Shown here one piece after another: positions 1-7,197 of a stretch of DNA of 16,296 nucleotides. The DNA is from Algiphilus sp. (GTDB lineage Bacteria > Pseudomonadota > Gammaproteobacteria > Nevskiales > Nevskiaceae). Position numbers and translations under genes: made by a program. Under the pieces are notes generated by a model. It was not told the origin of the DNA. It was given only the letters and a program-made list of their open reading frames with translations, and did no database searches. Every line of letters begins with the position of its first letter. Within the stretch, counting starts at the first letter, position 1. The DNA is taken from assembly GCF_023145115.1 (NCBI RefSeq), contig NZ_JAGLEJ010000055.1:1-16296 (forward strand), written 5' to 3'.

Positions 1-961
1 CGGAGATAGAAGGGGCCAGCTCAGTGATGTCCCAGCGAAGCTTCAGTCGCCCGCCGTCGACGTAGTTCTCGCGCATCGGCCCCGGCTCGCCGAACACCTC
101 GTTGCGTCCGAACAGATCCTGGTCCTCGCGGTAGTACGCCAGGGTGGCACCGAGCCAGTCGGTGATCGGTGTCCCGACGTAGAACTGGTACTTGCGCGTG
201 TTGTAGTTGCCGAGCTCGGCCTTGACCGAGCCCATGAACTCGTCGGGCGGATCGGCGGTGACGATGTTGATGGCGCCGGCAGTGGCGTTGCGCCCGAACA
301 GCGTGCCCTGCGGCCCCTTCAGGACCTCGACGCGCTCCACCGGGCCGAGGCTGTCCTGCTTGCCCTGGCTGGGACCGATGTTGATGCCGTCGATGTAGGT
401 GGCAACGCTGGGGTCGGCGTTGGGCAGGAAGGCGTCGGTGCCGACGCCGCGGATGAAGATGACGCTGTAGCCGTACGAGTACGTGTAGGTCAGGCCCGGC
501 GTCACCTTCTGGAGGTCAGCGGTGGACTCGATGCCGAATGCATCCAGCTTGTCGCCGCTGAACGCGTTGATCATGATCGGCACTTCCTGGAGATTCTCCT
601 CGCGCTTCTGCGCGGTCACCACGATCTCCTCGATCAGGCGGCTGGACGGCCGCGGTGCCGGGGCCGGCCCGGCGTCCTCCTCCACGCCGTCCACCGCGAT
701 GACGTCGTAGTTGTCACCCCCGGATGACGACGCAGCCTCCGCCGCGCGCGCATCCGGCGTCTCCGCGGCCGCCGCGCCGGCATCATCGCCCGAGCTTCCG
801 GCGCGAGGCGGGCTGCCGTCCGCTTCCGGCTCCGGCGGCGAGCCCCAGTCCGACCCCAGAAGACTGTCGAGGTCCTCGTCCGAGAAGTCGTCCTGTGCGT
901 GCGATGTCAGCGCGAACGCCGCAAGCGCGATCGCGAGTATCCGTGCTGCTGTGATCTTCAT
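1..961 (-). CDS. TonB-dependent outer-membrane receptor, N-terminal part (runs off the left edge)
   Basis: About 320 residues are visible, from ATG at 961 to the window edge; the rest of the barrel is outside. A signal peptide (MKITAARILAIALAAFALTSHA, likely cut after SHA near residue 22) is followed by an acidic, Ala/Gly/Pro-rich stretch to about residue 108. Then come a TonB-box-like segment EEIVVTAQKREE (about 111-122) and a plug domain with IRGVGTDAF, YIDGINIG, VERVEVLKGPQGTLFGRNA and GAINIV. This arrangement is typical of TonB-dependent receptors that bind large or hydrophobic substrates at the cell surface and import them using proton-motive force relayed by TonB. The roughly 85-residue linker between signal peptide and TonB box is longer than usual. 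The gene lies downstream of, and in the same orientation as, a complete exbB/exbD/tonB operon but has its own promoter (1311-1339). The substrate is not identifiable from the plug; the neighbouring catabolic genes suggest a hydrophobic carbon source. Confidence 0.95.
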   Translation of the reverse strand, partial: MKITAARILAIALAAFALTSHAQDDFSDEDLDSLLGSDWGSPPEPEADGSPPRAGSSGDDAGAAAAETPDARAAEAASSSGGDNYDVIAVDGVEEDAGPAPAPRPSSRLIEEIVVTAQKREENLQEVPIMINAFSGDKLDAFGIESTADLQKVTPGLTYTYSYGYSVIFIRGVGTDAFLPNADPSVATYIDGINIGPSQGKQDSLGPVERVEVLKGPQGTLFGRNATAGAINIVTADPPDEFMGSVKAELGNYNTRKYQFYVGTPITDWLGATLAYYREDQDLFGRNEVFGEPGPMRENYVDGGRLKLRWDITELAPSIS

Positions 962-1310
962 GGTCCCTTCCGCATAGAAGCGCACCAGTGCAGGCACCGG
1001 CACGCTGAATCGACACGGTCGCCCGCTGGACGACGACACAGGTCGCCCTTCGGCAGCCCGGGCCCGCAGGCCCGCGCTCCCGTCAACGGGAAGCCGCGCT
1101 GGAATCAGTCGTGCGGCGCGATCAGGTCGCTGGCCGCGTTACGTCGCTCTGGATAGGTCGTTTCGCCGCATCGGACCGTCTCTCCGTGGGGCGGCATGCA
1201 CGCAACGTGTTCTGGACTCTCGTCATGTGCCGCATCTCCTCTGTGCACTGCGTTATTCGTTGTCATGCGGAATCCGGCAAGCACATCACACCTCGGACCC
1301 CTTATCACCG

Positions 1311-1339
1311 ACATTAAAACGATCGAGATACTATGTCAA
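1311..1339 (-). promoter_or_regulatory. Sigma70-type promoter of the TonB-dependent receptor gene
   Basis: On the minus strand a perfect -35 box TTGACA (1334-1339) is followed after exactly 17 bp by TAATGT (1311-1316). It points at the receptor gene, and transcription would start near 1304. The same -10 hexamer and spacing occur at the TonB-operon promoter near 8813. The -35 box lies inside GATACTATGTCAAT (1327-1340, plus strand), which is identical to a sequence in the regulator/ALDH intergenic region. Confidence 0.7.
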
Positions 1340-1355
1340 TACTTGATTATGTCGT
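1327..1355. promoter_or_regulatory. Putative regulator-binding site at the receptor promoter
   Basis: The 14-mer GATACTATGTCAAT (1327-1340) is an exact copy of 13746-13759 beside the MarR-like regulator gene. A second, related half-site ATTATGTCGT follows at 1346-1355, so TATGTC occurs twice, 16 bp apart, in direct orientation over and just upstream of the -35 box. The full TGTC-N5-GACA inverted repeat seen at the other three promoters is only half preserved here (TGTC-N5-TTGA), so binding may be weaker or arranged differently. Confidence 0.5.
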
Positions 1356-1542
1356 ATTCGCAGTATTTTTCGGGAGCCGCGTTCCGGCCCGGAGCGCCAT
1401 CACCCGCAGGGGCGAAGCCCACCCGTCCCGATGCCGCAACCGCGAGCCGAACCTCCACGCGGCAGCGGGAAAAGCCGCGGGGGTGCGACACGGCGACCGC
1501 CGGCCTGACGGGAGAGATGTCATGCAGCGCAACGCCGTGCCT

Positions 1543-1556
1543 GGGGGAGCACCCCC
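1543..1556. other. GC-only hairpin downstream of the TPR gene
   Basis: GGGGG-AGCA-CCCCC forms a five-pair stem about 30 bp past the stop of the TPR gene, the last gene of the TonB operon. It lacks a following T-run on the minus strand, so it is not a standard intrinsic terminator. It may still stabilise the 3' end of the transcript or be chance in GC-rich DNA. Confidence 0.3.
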
Positions 1557-1583
1557 GCGGAACGAACCGGATTCCCTGCATCG

Positions 1584-2867
1584 CTAAAGGTCGCGGATGG
1601 CTTCCGTGCGCTTGATCTCCTGCCGCACGAAACCGATCCACTGTTCGGCCTGCTGCGCCTGATCGGAATGGGCCGAGGCATCCTTGAACGCCTGCAACGC
1701 CTGTCCGTAGCGCTCGAGATTGAAGTAGGCGGTACCGAGCTGCATGTGCACGCTGCCCTCGCGGTCCAGGCCACCGATGCTCAGCGCCCGGCGCAGCGAT
1801 GCAGCCGCCTCGGCCCACCGGTACTGCCCCATCTGGGCCTGTCCGAGATACAGATAGTGCAGCGCTTCGCCGGACGCCTCGGCAGCGCGCTCGAGCACCG
1901 GGATCTGCCCGTCGACATCCTTGGCCAGGGCCATCGCCTGGGCAAGCAGCTGCAGATTCGCGACATCGCCCGCCACCACACCGCTCTGCATGCCCCGCTC
2001 CAGCACTTCGATGGCTGCCAGCGGCGCATCCTCGGCCATGTAGAGGCGAGCCAGATTCAGCAGCTCCGACTCCGATTCGAGCATGCCGGCGACATAGGCC
2101 CCGTGCATGACATAGAGCTGTCCCTTCTGCTGACCCAGCAGGCCGAGCATGCCCGACAGCTGCTTGTAGTAGCTGGGACCGGGCCACCGACTCACCAGCG
2201 AGACCAGAACCTTCACCGCGCTGCGGTAGTCGTCCTGCTCGTAGTAGATCGCGCGCAGCAGCGCCAGCCAGTTCTCCTGCAGGGGCTGCTGGCGCCTCCG
2301 GGCCTCGCGCATCGCCGCGATCACCGCTGCCCGCGCGGGGGTGTACGCGTCGAGCTGATAGTGCGCCTGCGCCATCAGCATGTGCGCTTCCGGCCGCACC
2401 GCATCCACCCATTTCATCCACTCGTCGAGCACACGGATCGAACGCGCATAGTCCTCCTTGACGAAATAGAGCTGCGCGAGCCGGAACAGACTGTTGGTGC
2501 GGATCTGCTCGGGCGGGGCCTCCAGCTTCAGGATCGCGACGTAGTCGGCGATGGTCGCGTCCACCCGGCCCTGCTCGTAGTGGATGGCGGCGTAGAAGTT
2601 GTGCATCTGCGCACGCTCGTAATCGTTGAGCGATCCGGCATCGGCCTTCAGTGCGTCCATCTGCGCCTCGGCGCCGTCGAGATCACCCGCCTCCATCGCC
2701 GCCTGTGCGGCCTCTATCTGCTGATAGACGTGCGGCGAAAGCTTCTCCGTCACCCGCGTCGGTGGCTTGCGCCGCTCGTCCTCCGCGGTGTCGGCGAGCA
2801 GCACCGCGGGGTTCAACGCCACGACGGCGATCACGATGAGCCACCCGCATTTCCGGATCGTTGCCAT
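1584..2867 (-). CDS. Periplasmic TPR-repeat protein of the TonB2-type cluster
   Basis: This 427-residue protein begins with a signal peptide (MATIRKCGWLIVIAVVALNPAVLLA, cut about residue 25), so it should be exported. The rest is helical repeats with TPR-like A/G/Y patterns, for example AAMEAGDLDGAEAQMDALK near the N-terminus, then FRLAQLYFVKEDYARSIRVL, and LGTAYFNLERYGQALQAFKD near the C-terminus. A TPR protein is the usual last gene of Vibrio/Alteromonas-type TonB2 clusters, where it is thought to sit in the periplasm and assist the TonB complex in uptake. ATG 2867 was chosen because it starts the signal peptide and follows the tonB stop (2869-2871) by one base, implying translational coupling. 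An upstream in-frame start would lie inside tonB and destroy the signal peptide. Confidence 0.88.
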   Translation of the reverse strand: MATIRKCGWLIVIAVVALNPAVLLADTAEDERRKPPTRVTEKLSPHVYQQIEAAQAAMEAGDLDGAEAQMDALKADAGSLNDYERAQMHNFYAAIHYEQGRVDATIADYVAILKLEAPPEQIRTNSLFRLAQLYFVKEDYARSIRVLDEWMKWVDAVRPEAHMLMAQAHYQLDAYTPARAAVIAAMREARRRQQPLQENWLALLRAIYYEQDDYRSAVKVLVSLVSRWPGPSYYKQLSGMLGLLGQQKGQLYVMHGAYVAGMLESESELLNLARLYMAEDAPLAAIEVLERGMQSGVVAGDVANLQLLAQAMALAKDVDGQIPVLERAAEASGEALHYLYLGQAQMGQYRWAEAAASLRRALSIGGLDREGSVHMQLGTAYFNLERYGQALQAFKDASAHSDQAQQAEQWIGFVRQEIKRTEAIRDL

Positions 2868-2868
2868 G

Positions 2869-3528
2869 TCAGTCGTCCAGCTGGAAGGTGATGAGATGCT
2901 CGACCCCGCGCACGACCTGCGGCTGGCCATTGACCACGCGCGGCTTGTACTTGAAGCGCTCGACGGCCTTCATCGCGGCGCGGTCGAACACGCCGCGGGG
3001 ATCGGCGTCGATCACACGGGGCTCGATCACGCTGCCGGCTTCGGTCACCGTGAAGCTGAGCAGCACCCACCCCTCGATGCCGCGGCTCTGCGCCCGGCTC
3101 GGATAGATCGGGGCGACCTTGACGATGGGAAGATATTCGCCGTCGGATGCCGACAGACCGGCACTGGTATCGACGGCGAGATCGTTGTCCACCGACAGCG
3201 CGCCGAGATTGACGGTGTTGCCGCCCGGCTTGACCACCTCGCTGCGCATCTCCGGCGTTTCCGGCGCGATCTGCGGCTTGTCCGGCTTCTCGGGCCTGGG
3301 CTGCTCGGTGCGCAGCTGCGGCGGGTCGGGAACCCGCACGAAATCCACGATGCGGCCCCGGGGTGCCTCGGTGAGCGCATTCTTGCCCGCGGCCACCAGT
3401 GCCGACATCAGCCAGTAGAGCAGCGCCGTGATGATCACGGCGACCGCCAGACCGATGGCCATGCGCAATGCCGCCTGCAGCGGATTGACCCGCCCGACAC
3501 GGTCGATGGCACTCGCGTTCATGGTCAT
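2869..3528 (-). CDS. tonB: TonB energy-transducing protein (TonB2-like)
   Basis: 219 residues with the classic TonB layout. A short cytoplasmic N-terminus is followed by one membrane helix (about 20-45, MAIGLAVAVIITALLYWLM). A proline/lysine/glutamate-rich periplasmic linker follows (about 67-100, with PDPPQ, PRPEKPDKPQ), then a C-terminal TonB domain with YP (142-143), GIEGWVLLSFTV (150-161) and FKYKPRVVNG (192-201). TonB spans the periplasm and pulls on the TonB box of receptors using energy from ExbB/ExbD. The compact C-terminal domain and short linker fit the TonB2 subgroup more than E. coli TonB1. ATG 3528 lies 4 bp past the exbD stop with AGG just upstream; ATG 3522 is an equally possible start. 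It is translationally packed with exbD on one side and the TPR gene on the other. Confidence 0.93.
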   Translation of the reverse strand: MTMNASAIDRVGRVNPLQAALRMAIGLAVAVIITALLYWLMSALVAAGKNALTEAPRGRIVDFVRVPDPPQLRTEQPRPEKPDKPQIAPETPEMRSEVVKPGGNTVNLGALSVDNDLAVDTSAGLSASDGEYLPIVKVAPIYPSRAQSRGIEGWVLLSFTVTEAGSVIEPRVIDADPRGVFDRAAMKAVERFKYKPRVVNGQPQVVRGVEHLITFQLDD

Positions 3529-3532
3529 CGAC

Positions 3533-3940
3533 CTAGTTCGACGCAATGGCGACGTCATAGACGCCCGCCTTGCGCGCGGCATCCATCACCGTGATCAGAT
3601 ACTCGTTCATGGAGTCGTCCTCGGCCTGGATCACCACCGCGCCCTTGGGATTCTCGGCGTGAAGCCGCTTGATGTTGGCGGTGAGCGCGCCCGGGTCGAC
3701 CGGACGCCGGTTGATGTAGAGGCGTCCGTCGGCCGCCACGTTGATCAGGATGTTCTTGCGCTCGTCGTCGCGCGGCGGCTGATCGGTATTGGGCGGACGG
3801 TTGACGTCGAAGCCCGCTTCCTTGACGAAGCTCGCCGTCACGATGAAGAAGATCAGCATGATGAACACGACATCGAGCATCGGCGTGAGATCGATGCCCG
3901 CCTCCTCGCGCCCGCCGCCCTCGTCCAGGAATTCACGCAT
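3533..3940 (-). CDS. exbD: ExbD biopolymer transport protein, copy 1
   Basis: 135 residues. It has a short cytoplasmic N-terminus, one membrane helix LTPMLDVVFIMLIFFIVTASF, and a periplasmic domain ending VMDAARKAGVYDVAIASN. Asp23 within PMLDVVF corresponds to the conserved proton-carrying aspartate of ExbD/TolR. ExbD forms the proton channel with ExbB in the inner membrane and drives TonB. Its start overlaps the end of the short exbB gene by 8 bp and it is followed 4 bp later by tonB, so these three are one functional unit. It closely resembles the second ExbD at 6777-7187, particularly over the membrane helix. Confidence 0.95.
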   Translation of the reverse strand: MREFLDEGGGREEAGIDLTPMLDVVFIMLIFFIVTASFVKEAGFDVNRPPNTDQPPRDDERKNILINVAADGRLYINRRPVDPGALTANIKRLHAENPKGAVVIQAEDDSMNEYLITVMDAARKAGVYDVAIASN

Positions 3941-4478
3941 GTTCGGTCTCCATGTGGTCCGCCAGCGCGTCCATGCGCGTGCGCGCCTGCCAGTCCAGCC
4001 AGTACATCGCGAACACGCCGGACAGCGCGCCGACCATGCCCGCCATGGTGGGGACGGTCGCCTTGGCCACGCCGTCCGCCATCAGCCGCGGATTGCCCAT
4101 CCCGGCGTGCGCCATCACGTCGAAGACCGCGATCATTCCGGTGACCGTGCCCAGCAGACCGAGCAGCGGACACAGCGCGACGAAGGTGCGGACGACCCCG
4201 ATGTAGGCACCGGTCTGCTGACGCATGGCATCGAGCAGCGCATTGCGGATCTGGTGCGCTTCCCAGCTGTGATGATCCTGTCGGGCCTCCCACAGCGCCC
4301 GGACGCTGCGCGCCTTCTGCGGGTAGCGCAGATAGAAGAAGACGACGCGCTCGACGATGAAGCACCACATGAGGCAGATCGCCACCGCGATGAGCAGCAG
4401 CACATCCCCGCCGAGGCCCAGGAAGCCACTCACCTGGAAGGCGATGTCCGAGAACAGGAACTGCAGCTTGCTCAGCAT
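3933..4478 (-). CDS. exbB: Short ExbB / MotA-TolQ-ExbB family proton channel protein
   Basis: 181 residues with three membrane helices: about 24-51 (GGDVLLLIAVAICLMWCFIVERV), about 95-120 (FVALCPLLGLLGTVTGMIAVFD) and about 143-162 (MAGMVGALSGVFAMYWL). The PLLGLLGTVTGMI motif in the second helix is the ExbB/TolQ/MotA signature lining the proton path. No signal peptide or extra periplasmic domain is present, unlike the two long ExbB paralogues in this operon. This is the ExbB2-type partner of ExbD copy 1 and TonB. It starts 12 bp after the stop of the upstream long exbB, with a G-rich ribosome-binding site (CCGGGGGCG). Confidence 0.93.
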   Translation of the reverse strand: MLSKLQFLFSDIAFQVSGFLGLGGDVLLLIAVAICLMWCFIVERVVFFYLRYPQKARSVRALWEARQDHHSWEAHQIRNALLDAMRQQTGAYIGVVRTFVALCPLLGLLGTVTGMIAVFDVMAHAGMGNPRLMADGVAKATVPTMAGMVGALSGVFAMYWLDWQARTRMDALADHMETEHA

Positions 4479-4490
4479 CGTCGCCCCCGG

Positions 4491-5873
4491 TCAGACGGTC
4501 GCCTTGCGGGCTTCCATGCGCTCGGCGATGAGCCCGGCGGTCTGGTGCTTGAGGGTATTGACGACCGCTCCCGCGCGCGCGCTCACCGCGGCATGCAGCA
4601 GAACGGTGGGAATCGCCACGGTCAGCCCCAGCACCGTGGTCACCAGCGCCTGCGAGATGCCGCCGGCCATGGTCTTGGGATCGCCGGTGCCGAACAGCGT
4701 GATGGCCTGGAAGGTCGCGATCATGCCGATCACCGTGCCCATGAGCCCCATCAGGGGCGCCACCGCCGAGATGACCTTGATCAGCCCCACGAAACGGTCG
4801 ATGCGGGGGCGTTCCTCGACGATGGCTTCGCCCAGCCGCATCTCCAGCGTCTCGGTATCGGCGTCGCGATTCCGCTCGTAGATGGCCAGCATCCGGCCCA
4901 GCGGGTTGTCGTCGCTGGGCCGGTCGATGTTGCGGCGCTGAGCCGCCACCTTCGCGCTCACCAGCATGATGGCGATCAGCTTGTACACCGCGATGAGCAC
5001 GCCGACCACGCCCAGCGCGATGATCAGGTAGCCGATGAGTCCGCCCTGGTGCACCCGGTCGCCGAGCGACGGCGAATCGACCAGCCGGGTCAGCAGCGAG
5101 CCTCCGGTGGGGTCGATGCCCAGTGCAGCCACACCGCTCTCGGTGGCCGCGTAGTCGGCGACTCCGTCCAGGTAGCGCCCCTCGGGCTGTCGCTTGAGCA
5201 GCGAAGCGCGCTGGTTGTCGGCCTGCCAGCTTAGATAGGCGGGTTCGGGCTCGGTGGTCACGAGATTGAACTTCCCGACCCGGATCATCGGTATCCGGCT
5301 GCGATCCCCGGCGTCGGTGATCACTTCACCCTCGACGCGCACGATGCGCCCCGACGCGGCGATCTCCTGCTGCACCAGGAACCACAGGCGCTCGAGATCG
5401 GCGATCGAGAAGATCGCGGACGCCTTCTCCATGCGTGCGATGAAGTCGGCCAGCCACGACTCGCGCCCGGGATGGTCGAGCGAGGTCGGGGAGTTCCGGA
5501 ACACGCCGATGAGCTCCGACGCCGTCTGCTGCAGGATGCCGAACATCGCCGCCTCGGGCCCCATCGCCTCGCGCAGCGCCGCGATCCGGCGCTCGAAGCG
5601 CAGCTTGTTGTCGCGTGCGCGCTGCTCCAGCGACACACTCTCGTCCTGCAGGGTGTCCCTGCGCGCCTGAAGCGCATCGACCGCCGTGCGTCGTTCGGCG
5701 GGCGTCATGGCGCGAAAGGCCGCGATGCGGCGCGCTTCCTCGGCGCGATTGCCGATCTCGCCGGTCCGCACCTTCTCCAGCAGCGCCTCTTCGCTCTGCG
5801 CCAGCGCCGGGCCGGTGGCGACGCCCGACAGGGCAGCGAGCAGCATGGCTGCCAGCATGGAACGCCCCGTCAT
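4491..5873 (-). CDS. Long ExbB-like protein with periplasmic N-terminal domain (TtpC-like), copy 1
   Basis: 460 residues. A signal peptide (cut near ALA-QSEE, residue 25) precedes a long helical, probably coiled-coil region (about 45-110) and a mixed periplasmic domain to about 275. The C-terminal half is an ExbB/MotA/TolQ domain: first helix about 283-310 (GLIGYLIIALGVVGVLIAVYKL), then VAPLMGLMGTVIGMIATF and a final ISQALVTTVLGLTVAIPTVL helix. This matches TtpC of Vibrio, the extra component that TonB2 systems need for receptor energisation. Its ATG overlaps the stop of the DUF3450 gene (ATGA, 5870-5873), the usual order in such clusters. The stretch TLFGTGDPKTMAGGISQAL is nearly identical in the second copy (7198-8661). 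Confidence 0.93.
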   Translation of the reverse strand: MTGRSMLAAMLLAALSGVATGPALAQSEEALLEKVRTGEIGNRAEEARRIAAFRAMTPAERRTAVDALQARRDTLQDESVSLEQRARDNKLRFERRIAALREAMGPEAAMFGILQQTASELIGVFRNSPTSLDHPGRESWLADFIARMEKASAIFSIADLERLWFLVQQEIAASGRIVRVEGEVITDAGDRSRIPMIRVGKFNLVTTEPEPAYLSWQADNQRASLLKRQPEGRYLDGVADYAATESGVAALGIDPTGGSLLTRLVDSPSLGDRVHQGGLIGYLIIALGVVGVLIAVYKLIAIMLVSAKVAAQRRNIDRPSDDNPLGRMLAIYERNRDADTETLEMRLGEAIVEERPRIDRFVGLIKVISAVAPLMGLMGTVIGMIATFQAITLFGTGDPKTMAGGISQALVTTVLGLTVAIPTVLLHAAVSARAGAVVNTLKHQTAGLIAERMEARKATV

Positions 5874-6706
5874 TGCGGGCCTCCCGCCACCGCGATGGCA
5901 ACACCGTCCGATTCGATGGCACCGGCATAGCCGGCATCGGAGGCCGGCGCACCCGGGGGCGGCAGCGGCAGCGTCAGCAACGACGGCGCCGTCAGCTTGT
6001 TCGCGACGCGGATGGCCTGGTACACGCCGTTGCGGTACTCGGCCCCCAGCGGCTCCCAGCTGCCGGCCTCGTGATTCCAGCGCCCGGTATGGGCGCGGTC
6101 CGCGGTCTGATAGAACAGCCCGATGCGGCCGAGCCGCAGCACGCTGACCTCGCGCTCCCCGCCCTCGGTCGCGATGACATCGTTGTACGCCTCGATGGTG
6201 CTCCCGTAGTCCAGCTCCGTCATGTACGCATCGAGAACCTGGCGGAACTTCTCCGCAGCCGATACGTCCGCTCGATCCACGGTCGCGCGCAGGAAGTCGA
6301 TGCGGTCGGCACGCTCATCGGGCAGGAACGGCGGACTGACGTCGACCAGCTGCGTGTAGACCGCCACCATCTTGTTGAGCAGCGGGAGCAGCTGGCGATC
6401 GACCTCGGTCGCCTTCGAGATGGACGCATCGGTGCGCGCGATCTCCGCGTCCTGTGCATCGATCTGCTTGCGCAGCTGGCGGTTGTAGGCCTCCAGCCCC
6501 TCGACCTGCCGGAGCAGGCGCTGGTACTCGGCCTCGGTGTCCTGGATCTCGGCGTCGAGCGCATCGACGCGCTGCTGGGACGCCTGCTGAGCAACCAGGT
6601 ACGCCTCGCCCTGCCGGATGAGATCGCCCATGCCGTCGGCCGACAGCATCGGGGCGACCGCCATCAGGCCGGCGCCCATCACCCATGTATGGCATCGCTG
6701 TTTCAT
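5870..6706 (-). CDS. DUF3450 periplasmic coiled-coil protein
   Basis: 278 residues with a signal peptide (MKQRCHTWVMGAGLMAVAPMLSA, about residue 23). A heptad-rich coiled coil follows (about 30-105, QQRVDALDAEIQDTEAEYQR and onward), then a globular C-terminal part with LRLGRIGLFYQTAD, typical of the DUF3450 family. These proteins occur next to long ExbB/TtpC genes in TonB2 clusters. Their biochemical role is not established; a periplasmic partner of the long ExbB coiled coil is plausible. ATG 6706 was chosen because it starts the signal peptide and follows a strong ribosome-binding site (GGAGGAGG, 7 bp upstream). The C-terminus overlaps the next gene by 4 bp. Confidence 0.88.
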   Translation of the reverse strand: MKQRCHTWVMGAGLMAVAPMLSADGMGDLIRQGEAYLVAQQASQQRVDALDAEIQDTEAEYQRLLRQVEGLEAYNRQLRKQIDAQDAEIARTDASISKATEVDRQLLPLLNKMVAVYTQLVDVSPPFLPDERADRIDFLRATVDRADVSAAEKFRQVLDAYMTELDYGSTIEAYNDVIATEGGEREVSVLRLGRIGLFYQTADRAHTGRWNHEAGSWEPLGAEYRNGVYQAIRVANKLTAPSLLTLPLPPPGAPASDAGYAGAIESDGVAIAVAGGPQ

Positions 6707-6776
6707 CGTCGTCCTCCTCCAGAGACGCTTGATCCGCCGACGCGCCGCCGGCGGGTGCAATCGGTTCGCTGCGTGT

Positions 6777-7187
6777 CTATTCGTTCTGTGCCGCCACTGC
6801 GACCTGGCCCACTTCCGCTTCCTGGACCGCATCCAGCACCACCTTCAGGGTCTTGTGCGTCGAGGCCCGATCGGCCTGGATCACCACCGAGCCCTGCGGG
6901 TTCTCCGCGTGCAGCCGCGTCACCACGGTGACGAGGTCGCGCTCGTCGACGGGGCTGCCGTCGATCCATACGATGTCGTCCCCCGTGATGGCGATCAGGA
7001 TGTTCGCGAGGTCCTGGCGTTCCGCGGTCGAGGCCGGCGGTCGCTCGACATCGATCCCGGCTTCCTTGACGAAGGTCGCCGTGACGATGAAGAAGATCAG
7101 CATGATGAAGACGACATCGAGCATCGGCGTCAGGTCGATGCCGTTGTCGTCCTCGCGCCGCTCGCTGTCCCGGAATACGTCGGTCAT
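6777..7187 (-). CDS. exbD: ExbD biopolymer transport protein, copy 2
   Basis: 136 residues with the same layout as copy 1: acidic N-terminus, membrane helix LTPMLDVVFIMLIFFIVTATF with the conserved Asp24, and a periplasmic domain (ENPQGSVVIQADRAS, VVLDAVQEAEVGQVAVAAQ). It is nearly identical to copy 1 over the helix and diverges in the periplasmic part, so it is a paralogue rather than a recent duplicate. It follows the second long ExbB gene by 10 bp and precedes DUF3450 by 70 bp. An ExbD directly paired with a long, TtpC-like ExbB and separate from the standard exbB-exbD-tonB trio is the unusual part of this operon. Confidence 0.95.
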   Translation of the reverse strand: MTDVFRDSERREDDNGIDLTPMLDVVFIMLIFFIVTATFVKEAGIDVERPPASTAERQDLANILIAITGDDIVWIDGSPVDERDLVTVVTRLHAENPQGSVVIQADRASTHKTLKVVLDAVQEAEVGQVAVAAQNE

Positions 7188-7197
7188 GGCATGTACC

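Larger units (their letters stand above)
962..1583. other. Non-coding gap: promoter and long leader of the receptor gene, plus 3' flank of the TPR gene
   Basis: No convincing gene is seen in these 622 bases on either strand; short open frames here lack ribosome-binding sites and recognisable products. The right part (about 1340-1583) follows the TPR gene and holds a short GC hairpin (1543-1556) without a T-run. The centre holds the receptor promoter (1311-1339). The left part (962 to about 1304) would be a leader of roughly 340 nt for the receptor mRNA, with two small GC hairpins (1060-1073 and 1079-1090). I do not recognise a known riboswitch in it. Confidence 0.6.

Noticed and set aside
1380..1580. 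Possible cobalamin or other riboswitch before the receptor
   Set aside because: GC-rich hairpins only; no recognisable conserved boxes, and this stretch lies upstream of the predicted transcription start.
1336..2421. Minus-strand 361-codon frame overlapping the TPR gene and the gap
   Set aside because: Gly/Ala/Arg-rich out-of-frame reading of the TPR gene extended into the non-coding gap; no start signals.
1668..2891. Long plus-strand open frame (407 codons) opposite the TPR gene
   Set aside because: Arginine/histidine-rich with no family motif; it is the antisense shadow of the TPR gene, which has a signal peptide and repeat pattern.
3789..5234. Plus-strand open frame of 481 codons
   Set aside because: His/Asp/Arg-rich translation opposite the exbB genes; typical of high-GC antisense frames, no ribosome-binding site or domain.
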